A DNA stretch of 42,940 nt. Origin: C00003060 sp964440795. GTDB taxonomy: Bacteria > Desulfobacterota > Desulfobacteria > Desulfobacterales > C00003060. Numbering within the stretch: position 1 is the stretch's first letter; every line of letters begins with the position of its first letter. Below the pieces are notes generated by a model. The model did no database searches and was not told where the DNA came from. It saw only the letters and a list, made by a program, of their open reading frames with translations. Below, one piece after another: positions 8,057-16,705 of this stretch. The position numbers and the translations under genes were made by a program. The stretch spans positions 1-42,940 of the forward strand of contig CAYTTQ010000017.1 of the NCBI GenBank assembly GCA_964440795.1, given 5' to 3'.

Positions 8057-9409
8057 TCACAGGGGTAACAAGGCGGTGGCGATCTGAAAATAGAACAAAA
8101 CGCTGAGGATGTCGATGGACGTGGTAACAAAGGGTCCCGTGGCGACGGCCGGATCCACGTTGATCCGGGCAAAGACCATAGGGACGAAGGCCCCGACCGT
8201 GGCGGCGATGGTCATGGACATCATGACGGCAAGGCCCACCGTCACGCCGATGAACCAAACGTCGTATCGAAGTTGGGCCACAACGCCGATCAACAAGCCA
8301 TAGACAAAGCCCAGGGTGAAACCGATCATCAGCTCTTGTACCACCACACTACCGATCTGTTTGACGTTGAACTGACCGGTAGCCAGACCCCGAACAATAA
8401 TGGTTGAGGATTGGGTGCCGATATTTCCGCCCATGCCCATGATGATCGGGATAAAGGCGGCGAGATAAACCAGTTTATTAAGGGTGTCTTCATAATAGCC
8501 GATGACGAGAAAGGCAATAACGCCCCCGATCCAGCTGGCCAAGAGCCAGGGGAGTCGTATGCGGGCGCTTTTCAACAAAGAATCGGATTCCACGAGATCG
8601 TCTCCCGCCCCGGCCATTCGCAAGATATCCTCGGTGGCTTCTTCTCGAATAATGTCAAGGACATCGTCGACGGTGACAATTCCCACCAAGACATTGTTTC
8701 CATCAACTACCGGGACGGCGAGGATGTTATAGCGGGCAACGATTTTTGCCACTTCTTCTTGATCCGTGTCTGTGTGGACCGAAACCACGGCGGTGGCCAT
8801 AATGGAGTCCAACCGGGTCTCCGGGGGGACAACCACCAATTGTCGCAAAGAGATGACACCCACCAATTGATCGTGATCATTGACCACGTAAAGATAAAAG
8901 GGCATTTCGATGTCCACGTAATCCTTTTGCAAGGCGGTAATGGCCTCTTTGGCCGTTGTTTCTTGCTTTAATGCGATAAAGTCGGGCAACATAATGCTGC
9001 CGGCTGTTTCCGCTTCGTAACTTAACAGGCCCTCCACTTCTTCAGAGCCTTCTTTGGCCATGAGATCCAGAAGCACTTTGGCCTGCTCAGCCGGCAGTTG
9101 TCCCAGAAGGGCGGCGACATCGTCGTTGGGCATCTGTTCGAGGATTTCCACCACTTTTTCGGCGGGCATCCGCTCAATCACCTTTTGTAGGGTCCGTTCC
9201 TCCAACTCGCTGAAAAACGCGGCTTTATACGAAACGGAGTCAATAAGATCAAATAGGGTTTCCTGCTCGGCCGAGGTGAAAAACGGGAAAACGGCGGCAA
9301 GGTCCGCGGCGTGGGTTTTGTTGACGATCTTTTGCAGGTGTACGGTGGCTCCTCGTCGCAGGAGCCTCTTTATGGTATTTGACAAGATTTTGGTGCGGTC
9401 AACCGCCAT
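8057..9409 (-). CDS. mgtE: Magnesium transporter MgtE
   Basis: 450 residues from ATG 9409 (AAGGG about eight bases upstream); a TTG eight codons earlier is less likely. The cytosolic MgtE-N domain (alpha-superhelix with repeats such as RMPAEKVVEILEQMPNDDVAALL) spans about residues 30-125. Two CBS domains follow (about 130-250), including VVNDHDQLVGVISLRQL and VVDGNNVLVGIVTVDDVLDII. About five membrane helices form the rest, with the family signatures GMGGNIGTQSSTI and DPAVATGPFVTTSIDI. It is a Mg2+-gated channel-like importer of the inner membrane. It may be co-transcribed with recO behind it. Confidence 0.96.
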   Translation of the reverse strand: MAVDRTKILSNTIKRLLRRGATVHLQKIVNKTHAADLAAVFPFFTSAEQETLFDLIDSVSYKAAFFSELEERTLQKVIERMPAEKVVEILEQMPNDDVAALLGQLPAEQAKVLLDLMAKEGSEEVEGLLSYEAETAGSIMLPDFIALKQETTAKEAITALQKDYVDIEMPFYLYVVNDHDQLVGVISLRQLVVVPPETRLDSIMATAVVSVHTDTDQEEVAKIVARYNILAVPVVDGNNVLVGIVTVDDVLDIIREEATEDILRMAGAGDDLVESDSLLKSARIRLPWLLASWIGGVIAFLVIGYYEDTLNKLVYLAAFIPIIMGMGGNIGTQSSTIIVRGLATGQFNVKQIGSVVVQELMIGFTLGFVYGLLIGVVAQLRYDVWFIGVTVGLAVMMSMTIAATVGAFVPMVFARINVDPAVATGPFVTTSIDILSVLFYFQIATALLPL

Positions 9410-9511
9410 GGGTACACCCTTATGAATTTTCAATCGGTGGAACGTTCGGGGAGGCCACCGTTGGGTTTCCCTGTTGGAACCGAGGGGATGTTGAAATCGC
9501 CAAGCCGAAGG

Positions 9512-9991
9512 CTAAAAGACTTTGGATGCCAGGATAATGCCCAGAATCAACCAGATGGGAATGGAAACCAGCACTGCCAAAGTTAAACCTCTAAAAAACC
9601 CCAGTTGGTGCACCAGATTGTGCTTTTCCAATGCCCGAGCCACCACGATGTCGAGTTCATCGAACTTGACGGGCTTGGTAATGAAGTCGTACGCCCCGTG
9701 CCGAATGGCCTGGACGGCGCCTTCAATGGTACCATGGCCGGTGATGACCACGACTACGGACCGGCTGTCGTGTTTCTTGATGTCGTGGAGCAGGGCCATT
9801 CCGTCCACGCCGGGCATCTGAAGGTCAGTCAATACCAGACTGAAATCCCCGCTGTGAAATTGATCCAGACCTTCCTGACCGTTATAGGCGACGCTCGCCC
9901 CATATCCCAAGTCCTTCATGTGCTCGGCCAGACCCTCGGCAAATTCTTTATCGTCGTCGACAACGAGTATTCGTGTGTCTTTGCTACCCAT
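9512..9991 (-). CDS. Receiver-domain protein with C-terminal transmembrane helix
   Basis: 159 residues from ATG 9991, which is preceded by AAAGGA. Residues about 6-120 are a complete CheY-like receiver: acidic pair in ILVVDDDKEF, phospho-acceptor Asp in LVLTDLQMPG, Thr in VVITGHG and Lys in DFITKPVKF. A short helix (ARALEKHNLVHQL), as seen at the start of NtrC-type linkers, leads not to an output domain but to a single hydrophobic stretch (GLTLAVLVSIPIWLILGIILAS) and a four-residue tail. The receiver should therefore be tethered to the cytoplasmic face of the membrane. No histidine kinase is nearby. A PilZ protein gene lies just upstream on the same strand. A longer upstream frame exists but lacks receiver homology. 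Confidence 0.9.
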   Translation of the reverse strand: MGSKDTRILVVDDDKEFAEGLAEHMKDLGYGASVAYNGQEGLDQFHSGDFSLVLTDLQMPGVDGMALLHDIKKHDSRSVVVVITGHGTIEGAVQAIRHGAYDFITKPVKFDELDIVVARALEKHNLVHQLGFFRGLTLAVLVSIPIWLILGIILASKVF

Positions 9992-10133
9992 CGAAGTGTC
10001 CTTTCTGTCATTCCGGCGCACCTTCCTTCGAAAAGACGCCGACCAAAGAAGGGGAGACATTTGCGGTTTGCCACACCCGACCCACGGCAGATGAATCCTG
10101 AAAGAGAATGCAGCTGGAATGGAAGTGTCCGGC

Positions 10134-10469
10134 TCAGATCGGCTGCATATTGTCATCCTCCGAGTACCGATCAATCAGCGCTTTGTATTTCGGAGGCATT
10201 TCAAGAAAGGCTACGCCCATTCCTTTTGGGTAGTTCTTGGTGTCGATTTCATTTACCCAGACCACCTTACATTTTCCGACAATCCACTCCTCTTCGGGAA
10301 GTTCAATTTCCAGCTCAAACTCATAGCCGACGTTGAGCGGATCGGGTGTCGTCAGGTAAAGGCCGCCGGAACTCAGGTTGTGGATAGCGGCATTCCGCAA
10401 TGCCGCTTCCGTTTCATAGCGAACCTTCAAAACCACTTGGTACCGTGGTGCTTCTCTGCGTTCTTTCAT
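10134..10469 (-). CDS. PilZ-domain protein
   Basis: 111 residues from ATG 10469. The c-di-GMP-binding signature is present: ERREAPRYQ (RxxxR type) at the N-terminus and NLSSGGLYL (N/DxSxxG) about 30 residues later, followed by the beta-barrel and a helix PPKYKALIDRY typical of the single-domain deltaproteobacterial PilZ class. An in-frame extension to 10550 is unlikely because conserved sequence begins at residue 28 of it. It sits 142 bp upstream of the membrane-tailed receiver gene on the same strand, so the two may respond to linked signals, which is inference. Confidence 0.9.
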   Translation of the reverse strand: MKERREAPRYQVVLKVRYETEAALRNAAIHNLSSGGLYLTTPDPLNVGYEFELEIELPEEEWIVGKCKVVWVNEIDTKNYPKGMGVAFLEMPPKYKALIDRYSEDDNMQPI

Positions 10470-10602
10470 AAAGCCGTTTCTTTCCGTCACCCATGTGACA
10501 AATAGCGGAAAAGGGGGTCTTCCCGTCCAGGGGCTTCGTGTTTCGCCCATTTCAGAATGGGAAATTAGATTTTACGGGTATTGGAGAAACGATTCCCCCA
10601 TG

Positions 10603-11574
10603 TCATTGAACGATCTTTATATAGGCGTCCTTTCGGAGCTCCTTTAGCCAATCGTCATACTTACGTTCCACCATCTGACGATATATGGTTTCTTGGATTT
10701 CGTCCTTCGCTTCCTCCAAAGTCTTGCCGGTGGTTCCTTCGATTTTCTCCAGTTTGAGTATCTGATAGCCTCGTTCGGTTTCCAAGGCCGAGCTTACCTG
10801 TCCTTCCTCCATCCACCGAACCGTCTCTCGAAGTTCTTTGGTCAGCTCACCGATGGAAAACCAGCCGATATCTCCCCCGCTTTCAGCGGTTATGTCCTCC
10901 GAGTATCGCCTGGCCAGATCCTCAAAAGGCACGCCTGCCCTCAACTTGGTGGCGATGGTTTCAATTTTGTCCTGTGCCGCAGTCTTGGCTGCACGGTTTT
11001 CCCAGGAGTTGACCCGGACGAGAATCGTACGTAGATGGTATTTTTTTTGCCCGCTGTATGCCGACTTGTGGTCCTCATAATAGGCACGGATTTCATCTTC
11101 CGTGATGGCCACCTTTGATTTGACTTCCCGGTTGATCAGTTTAATTCCCAGTAACTGGCTTTTGATTCGTTTTCTATATTCTTCCAACGTATATCCTTCA
11201 TCCGCCAAGGCTTTCCTCAAGGCCTCTTCCGTGAGAAACTCTTCTTCTTTGATGCGCTCAATCCGCTGGTCTACCTCACTTTCGCTAACCGAAACGCCGA
11301 GTGCCTTCCCCTTTTGTTCGGTTAATTTTCTATCGATCATCCGGTCGAGGATATCCCGCCGCACCTTAAACAACATTTCCTGTTTTTTTTCCGGACTGTA
11401 AGCGGCCGTTTGGATCTGACTCGTATAGGGAGAAACGGCTGCCTCCAATTCGGATAAGGTAATGACCTCGTCGTTTACGATGGCTACAATCCGATCTACG
11501 AGTTCGGCCTGGCACGGTAGGGTCCACGTTAGTGCCGACAGAAGAATCAGAAGCCTGAAAAAAAGCCACCTCAC
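10603..11574 (-). CDS. surA: Periplasmic peptidyl-prolyl isomerase, SurA type
   Basis: 323 residues. The GTG start at 11574 is supported by GAAAGGAGG nine bases upstream. An N-terminal signal peptide ends around PCQA-EL. The SurA N-terminal chaperone domain follows (VDRIVAIVNDEVITLSELE), then one parvulin domain at about residues 175-275 (RTILVRVN, FEDLARRYSEDITAESGGDIGW, RGYQILKLE) and a C-terminal helix. It should assist folding of outer-membrane proteins in the periplasm. Only one parvulin domain is present, unlike the two of E. coli SurA. It lies 16 bp after a second parvulin-type lipoprotein gene, and both follow mfd. Confidence 0.92.
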   Translation of the reverse strand: MRWLFFRLLILLSALTWTLPCQAELVDRIVAIVNDEVITLSELEAAVSPYTSQIQTAAYSPEKKQEMLFKVRRDILDRMIDRKLTEQKGKALGVSVSESEVDQRIERIKEEEFLTEEALRKALADEGYTLEEYRKRIKSQLLGIKLINREVKSKVAITEDEIRAYYEDHKSAYSGQKKYHLRTILVRVNSWENRAAKTAAQDKIETIATKLRAGVPFEDLARRYSEDITAESGGDIGWFSIGELTKELRETVRWMEEGQVSSALETERGYQILKLEKIEGTTGKTLEEAKDEIQETIYRQMVERKYDDWLKELRKDAYIKIVQ

Positions 11575-11590
11575 AAGCTGTTGCCTCCTT

Positions 11591-12505
11591 TCACATCATC
11601 TCGTCGTTTACAACAATTTTATATCTTGCCCGAAGTTTATCCAGCCAAGGCCGGTAAGCGGCCTCCAACTTTTTTCTTTTAACAGCCGCTTTGGCCTCGT
11701 TCAACCAGTGGTCGGCCTCTATTGCATCTTTTTCCACCCGTTGAACCACCTTGAATATGTGATACCCATAGGAGGAAGAAATTATCCGACTTATCTGCCC
11801 CTCCGGCACGGAAAAAACCGATTCTTCAAGGGCCTCCGGAAGGTCTCCCCGGTATACGTATCCCATATCTCCGCCGTAGGCGGATTCCGGTGCTTGCGAG
11901 TGACGACGGGCAAGGTCGGCAAAATCGGCGCCGCCTTTGAGTTCTTTTAAGAGTGCGTCGGCCTGCGCTTTGGTGGGCACCAGGATCTGCCGTACTCGCA
12001 CCTGAAGTGTCTGCCCGTCCGGACGGTCGTATTTCTCATGATAGGCCCTGATATCCTCAGGGTCTACGGAAATCTTTTGCGCCAAGTCGGTTTCTATTAC
12101 CTTGTCGACCAGAAGCTGCATCTTTAACCGTTTCTTCCAAGTGTCGGGCGATACCGCCTTCTTTACGAACATGTCCGCCAAGCCGTCTTCGCCGTAACTG
12201 GCTCGCATTGTTTCCATCGCTGCATCCAGTTCGCTTTGAGAAATTTCCAGGCCCAATTCCTCGGCCCGTCTCAAGATGATGAGTTCCTCCACCAGTTGTA
12301 ACAGGAAAGCGGCCCGGGTTTCCCTGAGATCGCCCGCTTTGCCGGTCGGTTCCCAGTCCATCCGAAAGGCTTCAAACAGTTCATTGAATTCCGATAACGT
12401 CAGCACTTTGCCGTCAACGTTGATGAAAGGCTTACCTGCGTTATCGAATTGAGTTTCTCCGGTACAGGCCATCAATAAGAGAACCGAAGGCAAAACAAGA
12501 GCCAT
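11591..12505 (-). CDS. Parvulin-type peptidyl-prolyl isomerase lipoprotein
   Basis: 304 residues from ATG 12505. The N-terminus LPSVLLLMAC-TGE is a lipobox, so the mature protein is probably a lipid-anchored PrsA/PpiC-like chaperone. A SurA-N-like region (about residues 30-150) precedes a parvulin domain (VRQILVPTKAQADALL, FADLARRHSQAPESAYGGDMG, SSSYGYHIFKV). The start is uncertain. The ATG gives a signal peptide without basic residues, while a TTG at 12535 would add WKKAVFGWR and make a better lipoprotein signal. The frame stays open to 12652 without a ribosome-binding site. It is adjacent to surA, suggesting a coupled envelope-folding pair. Confidence 0.88.
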   Translation of the reverse strand: MALVLPSVLLLMACTGETQFDNAGKPFINVDGKVLTLSEFNELFEAFRMDWEPTGKAGDLRETRAAFLLQLVEELIILRRAEELGLEISQSELDAAMETMRASYGEDGLADMFVKKAVSPDTWKKRLKMQLLVDKVIETDLAQKISVDPEDIRAYHEKYDRPDGQTLQVRVRQILVPTKAQADALLKELKGGADFADLARRHSQAPESAYGGDMGYVYRGDLPEALEESVFSVPEGQISRIISSSYGYHIFKVVQRVEKDAIEADHWLNEAKAAVKRKKLEAAYRPWLDKLRARYKIVVNDEMM

Positions 12506-12708
12506 TCTCCACCCAAAAACGGCCTTTTTCCACAATATGGGTGTCAAACCGGGGTGGGCTTTGGGTGATGTTGTCCCATGCCCCCCATCCAGTCCTCTGA
12601 GTTGCCGGCCTCTGGTATCCACGATATGGGTGTCCTTTATCAGTTTGGGCACTTTATTGAAATTGCAGGACGTTTGTCCCCATCCGGAGCGCCGGCCTCC
12701 TTGTTATA

Positions 12709-15700
12709 CTACGAACCAAGCTCTTGCAACACCTTTTTGGCGGCTTCGACATCCGTGCCTGTGTCTGCTTCCGTTAGATTGACCCGGAGCAGATAATCCG
12801 TTTTCATATGAAATCGGTTCGGGCTTTCTTGGATGAGACCCATGAGTTTTTCCGGTCCCACAGGCGTGGTTTCCGAGAAGGCAACCGTCATGCTGTTTCG
12901 GCTCAACTCTAAACGCATGATGCCAAGACGTTTGCATAGGAGCTTGAGGTGGATTTTTTCCAATAACGCCCCAACCGGATCCGGAATCGAGCCGAATCGA
13001 TCCGCAAGTTCCTTGCCGATGCTTTGAAGCTCCGGTTCCTCATTCACCTTGGCCAGCCGGCGATAAAACGTGACCCGTTGGTCGATGTCCTGGATGTAGT
13101 GGTCCGGGATATATGCTGAAAAGGGAACAATTACTTCCGGATCAACTTCAGGCTTTACGGGTTCGCCCTTCAATTCTCCAATGGCACGCTCCATGAGTTG
13201 CAAATACATTTCATAGCCTACGGCCGCCACCTGACCTGATTGCGTGGGGCCCAATATGGTCCCCCCACCCCGAATCTGAAGATCCTTCATTGCAATCTGA
13301 AAGCCCGAACCGAGATCACTGTGTTCCATGAGCACTCTCAAGCGCTTTTGTGCATCCCGTGTGATTGCATCTTCATGAGGGATGAACAAATAGGCAAAGG
13401 CCTGATCGTTTCCCCGTCCCACGCGACCCCTTAGTTGGTAGATCTGACTCAATCCGAACCGGTCCGCTCGGTTAATTACAATGGTGTTTGCGGACGGAAA
13501 GTCGAGTCCCGATTCGATGATACTGGTGCACACGAGCACGTCAACCTCATGGTGAAGAAAGGCCAACATGACTTGTTCGAGTTCATCGTCGCTCATGCGA
13601 CCATGGGCGACACCCACCCGGGCGGTTGGGACCAGTGTTTCGATCCGTTGGGTCATTGCTTGTATGGTGCCAATGTTGTTGTGGACAAAAAAGGCTTGGC
13701 CGCCCCGTTCCAGTTCCCTGTGAATGGCTTCGGCAATGATCATGTCGTCTCTTACACAGACATAGGTCTTTATGGGATATCGATACTCCGGTGGGGTGGC
13801 GATGACACTCATGTCCCGGATTCCCAGCAAAGACATGTGGAGGGTTCTGGGGATGGGCGTGGCTGTTAGTGCCAGGACGTCCACGGTCCGTCGGAGGCGT
13901 TTCAACTTTTCTTTGTGGGCTACGCCGAAGCGTTGCTCTTCATCGATGATGATAAGACCCAGGTCCTTGAAGGTGATATCCTTTTGCAAGAGGCGATGGG
14001 TGCCAATAACAATGTCCACTTGTCCGTTGTTAAGCCCTTCGGTAACCCGACGTTGTTCATGGCTATTGCGAAATCGACTCAGACTCTCCACCCGCACGGG
14101 GAAGGGCTCAAAACGACCGGCAAAGGTTTGAAGGTGCTGTTCGGCAAGGACCGTGGTAGGTACCAAGAACGCGACTTGTTTATTGTCCCAAACCGCCTTA
14201 AAAGCGGCCCGCAAGGCGACTTCGGTCTTACCGTATCCCACGTCGCCACAGATGAGGCGATCCATGGGAATACTCGATTCCATGTCTTGCATTACTTCCG
14301 CCACGGCGCGAATCTGGTCCGGTGTTTCCGTGTACTCAAAGGCACTTTCAAAGCGCCGGAATGCCTGGTCGGGAGGTGAAAACGAATTGCCCTGCTGGAC
14401 TTTCCGCCACGCATAGAGCTTTAGTAGTTCACCGGCCATCTTGCGTACCGATTTCTTTACTTTCTCTTTAACTTGTGCCCAGGATTTACCGCCCATTTTG
14501 TCCAACCGGGGCTCGATGCCGTCCACCCCGGCATATTTTTGGACACAGTTCATCCGATCCGAAGGGACATAAAGCTTGTCACCGTCGCGGTACCGGATTA
14601 ACAAAAAGTCATTGATCATCCCCCCTACTTCCATTTCTATCAGGCCGCCGTAACGCCCGATGCCGTGCTCAACGTGAACGACCAGGTCATTTGCCTTCAG
14701 GGCGTCGAATGTCACCGGTTGGGCCAGGGCTTGTGGCTTGACTGCTTTGGGGAGGCGCCGGCTGGGGCCAAAAATCTCTTCATCGGTGATGATGGCCAAT
14801 CCCGCTTCGGGCCAGAAAAACCCGGAGGAAAGCCGACCCGTTACCAGGTAGGTTCCTTTTTTTGCACTCCTTGGCGGTGAAAACGCGCCGATCGGCTCCA
14901 ATTGGATGCCATACGGGGCTACCAGATTGTCCAGTCGTTTGGCCCGGTTGGACGTAGTGCAGACCACATAGGCCGCCAAGCCGTTTTCTTCGGCTCGATA
15001 GATCCAGTCCTTTAAAGGAACGAGCAAAGCATCGGCGTCCCTGCGGGCCTTCAGCGCTTGGGAAACCGACTCGTTGCCTTCTACCTGGAAGTGGCGGGTT
15101 ATGTTCTCTTGTCCCGCAACCGTCATGTCCTTAAAGACTAGGTGCTGCCGTTGACCAATCCGCTCCTTGACCTCCGACCATGGCACGTGTCGCCTGTGGG
15201 GGGCTACGCACAAAAGGCCCTGGGTACTCAAACGCTCATAGCTTTCCATGGCTTTGGTTTCCGTTTCCAGAGCCGCTTTTTCCAGATCCGCGGTGTGGGT
15301 GAGTATAGGGAGGGTATGGCGGGGCAAATAGTCAAATAGGGTTTCGGTTTTTTCATACATCAGGGGTAACAAGGCCCCGATGCCGGAAAACTGCTCTTGA
15401 TTCATCGCCCGCTCCACCGCCTCTTCCACTCGGAGTCCGGGCATATCCAGCCGATCCCCCTCCTTGCGAATCCGGTCCCCGATGGCGGGCAGTTCCTGGG
15501 GGGGCATGACCGTTTCCACGGCCGGTAGCAGCACGAGTTCATCAATGGACCTGAGCGTGAGTTGGTTTTGGGCGGAAAACATCCGAACGGATGCCACCAG
15601 GTCACCATCGAACTCGATTCGAACCGGATCGGAACACAGGGGCGGAAACACGTCCACCAGAGAACCCCTGACCGCATAGTCGCCCAATTCTTCTACCAAG

Positions 15701-16164
15701 GTACTGCGTTGATATCCTCCCTCGATAAGCTTTACGATCAAGGCGTCTCTGTCGAGTTCCTCCCCGGCGAGTATGTATTCGGGATACGTGGACAAGACCG
15801 CCTTGGGCATCAGTCTTTCCATCACGGCGGTCACCGTTGTGGTGATAATCGGTGGCCGAGGCATGTTCAATATCTGATACAATACCTCGATGCGGCGACA
15901 GGCGGTCTGGGCATCGTGGGACAAGGACTTCACCGGAATGATGTCTTGCGGTGGCAGGCTGACCACCTCGTTTTCCCGGTTTCCAAAAAACCGGATGTCT
16001 TCGGCGAGGTCATCCATGTTCTTGGTTTCCGGACACACCACCAGCAAAGGGCGTCCACTTTCCTTATAGAGGTGCCAAAGAAAATACCCCCGTTCGGCCC
16101 CCGAAAGGCCGGTGCAGTTTGCCCGCCCCGGGATGTTGTCCAGTTGGGCGACAAAGTCGGACAT
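12709..16164 (-). CDS. mfd: Transcription-repair coupling factor
   Basis: 1151 residues from ATG 16164; the frame extends 28 codons upstream without homology. The order of domains fits Mfd: UvrB-like N-terminal modules, the RNA-polymerase-interacting CarD-like domain (VHVEHGIGRYGGLIEMEVGG, LYVPSDRMNCVQKYAG) and a RecG-like superfamily-2 translocase with Walker A CGDVGYGKTEVA, DEEQ in IIDEEQRFGV, motif III LTATPIPRTL and motif VI QLRGRVGRG. A TRCF C-terminal domain (PFSAYIPDHYI onward) follows. It removes stalled RNA polymerase and recruits UvrA. It is the first gene of the long minus-strand run. Confidence 0.98.
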   Translation of the reverse strand: MSDFVAQLDNIPGRANCTGLSGAERGYFLWHLYKESGRPLLVVCPETKNMDDLAEDIRFFGNRENEVVSLPPQDIIPVKSLSHDAQTACRRIEVLYQILNMPRPPIITTTVTAVMERLMPKAVLSTYPEYILAGEELDRDALIVKLIEGGYQRSTLVEELGDYAVRGSLVDVFPPLCSDPVRIEFDGDLVASVRMFSAQNQLTLRSIDELVLLPAVETVMPPQELPAIGDRIRKEGDRLDMPGLRVEEAVERAMNQEQFSGIGALLPLMYEKTETLFDYLPRHTLPILTHTADLEKAALETETKAMESYERLSTQGLLCVAPHRRHVPWSEVKERIGQRQHLVFKDMTVAGQENITRHFQVEGNESVSQALKARRDADALLVPLKDWIYRAEENGLAAYVVCTTSNRAKRLDNLVAPYGIQLEPIGAFSPPRSAKKGTYLVTGRLSSGFFWPEAGLAIITDEEIFGPSRRLPKAVKPQALAQPVTFDALKANDLVVHVEHGIGRYGGLIEMEVGGMINDFLLIRYRDGDKLYVPSDRMNCVQKYAGVDGIEPRLDKMGGKSWAQVKEKVKKSVRKMAGELLKLYAWRKVQQGNSFSPPDQAFRRFESAFEYTETPDQIRAVAEVMQDMESSIPMDRLICGDVGYGKTEVALRAAFKAVWDNKQVAFLVPTTVLAEQHLQTFAGRFEPFPVRVESLSRFRNSHEQRRVTEGLNNGQVDIVIGTHRLLQKDITFKDLGLIIIDEEQRFGVAHKEKLKRLRRTVDVLALTATPIPRTLHMSLLGIRDMSVIATPPEYRYPIKTYVCVRDDMIIAEAIHRELERGGQAFFVHNNIGTIQAMTQRIETLVPTARVGVAHGRMSDDELEQVMLAFLHHEVDVLVCTSIIESGLDFPSANTIVINRADRFGLSQIYQLRGRVGRGNDQAFAYLFIPHEDAITRDAQKRLRVLMEHSDLGSGFQIAMKDLQIRGGGTILGPTQSGQVAAVGYEMYLQLMERAIGELKGEPVKPEVDPEVIVPFSAYIPDHYIQDIDQRVTFYRRLAKVNEEPELQSIGKELADRFGSIPDPVGALLEKIHLKLLCKRLGIMRLELSRNSMTVAFSETTPVGPEKLMGLIQESPNRFHMKTDYLLRVNLTEADTGTDVEAAKKVLQELGS

Positions 16165-16313
16165 GAAATGTTCAGAAATGTTCAAAAGACCCCTTCGATT
16201 TGGATGCCAAAAACCAAAAACATAGCACGAACAGGTACAGGCAGACAAGGCCGGGTTGCCGGCCGGCGGCCACCGCAGCGAGTCTGTTGCGGGGGATAAA
16301 CGGCAGATTCAAT

Positions 16314-16343
16314 TTGACTGATTTTTGGCTGTCGTGGTATATA
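16314..16343 (+). promoter_or_regulatory. Sigma-70-type promoter of the tRNA-Thr gene
   Basis: TTGACT at 16314-16319 and TATATA at 16338-16343 are separated by 18 bp. Transcription would start near 16350, a few bases before the tRNA 5' end at 16358. Confidence 0.7.
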
Positions 16344-16357
16344 GGCATATGCCATTG

Positions 16358-16432
<75 letters not shown>

Positions 16433-16525
16433 GTAAAATCCAAGGGTTACGTGGACTTCTAGGGGATGGTTTCGGAACTTGTGGCCCTTTTATGACCCCC
16501 GAGATTTAAGGAAGGTTTTATAGAG

Positions 16526-16555
16526 GCGGTCAGGCCCGTGAAAGGGGCTGACCGC
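16526..16555 (+). terminator. Strong hairpin downstream of tRNA-Thr
   Basis: GCGGTCAG (16526-16533) pairs with CTGACCGC (16548-16555), and inner CCC/GGG pairs close a GTGAAA loop. The bases after it (TTCGTGTTTGG) are only moderately T-rich, so it may be a terminator of the tRNA transcript or another stable RNA structure. The rest of the 273-bp gap between the tRNA and ntpB shows no gene. Confidence 0.45.
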
Positions 16556-16705
16556 TTCGTGTTTGGTGCGTCCTCAAGGCGCACGTCGTCGCCGTTGATC
16601 TGTCTGTTTCGTGCTTGTCTGCTCTCATTGTGAGGAGTTCAATACCTCTTATATCTCGACAATCGGCATCCTGTAACCCTTGTCATTGAAAGGAATAGTG
16701 GGGCG

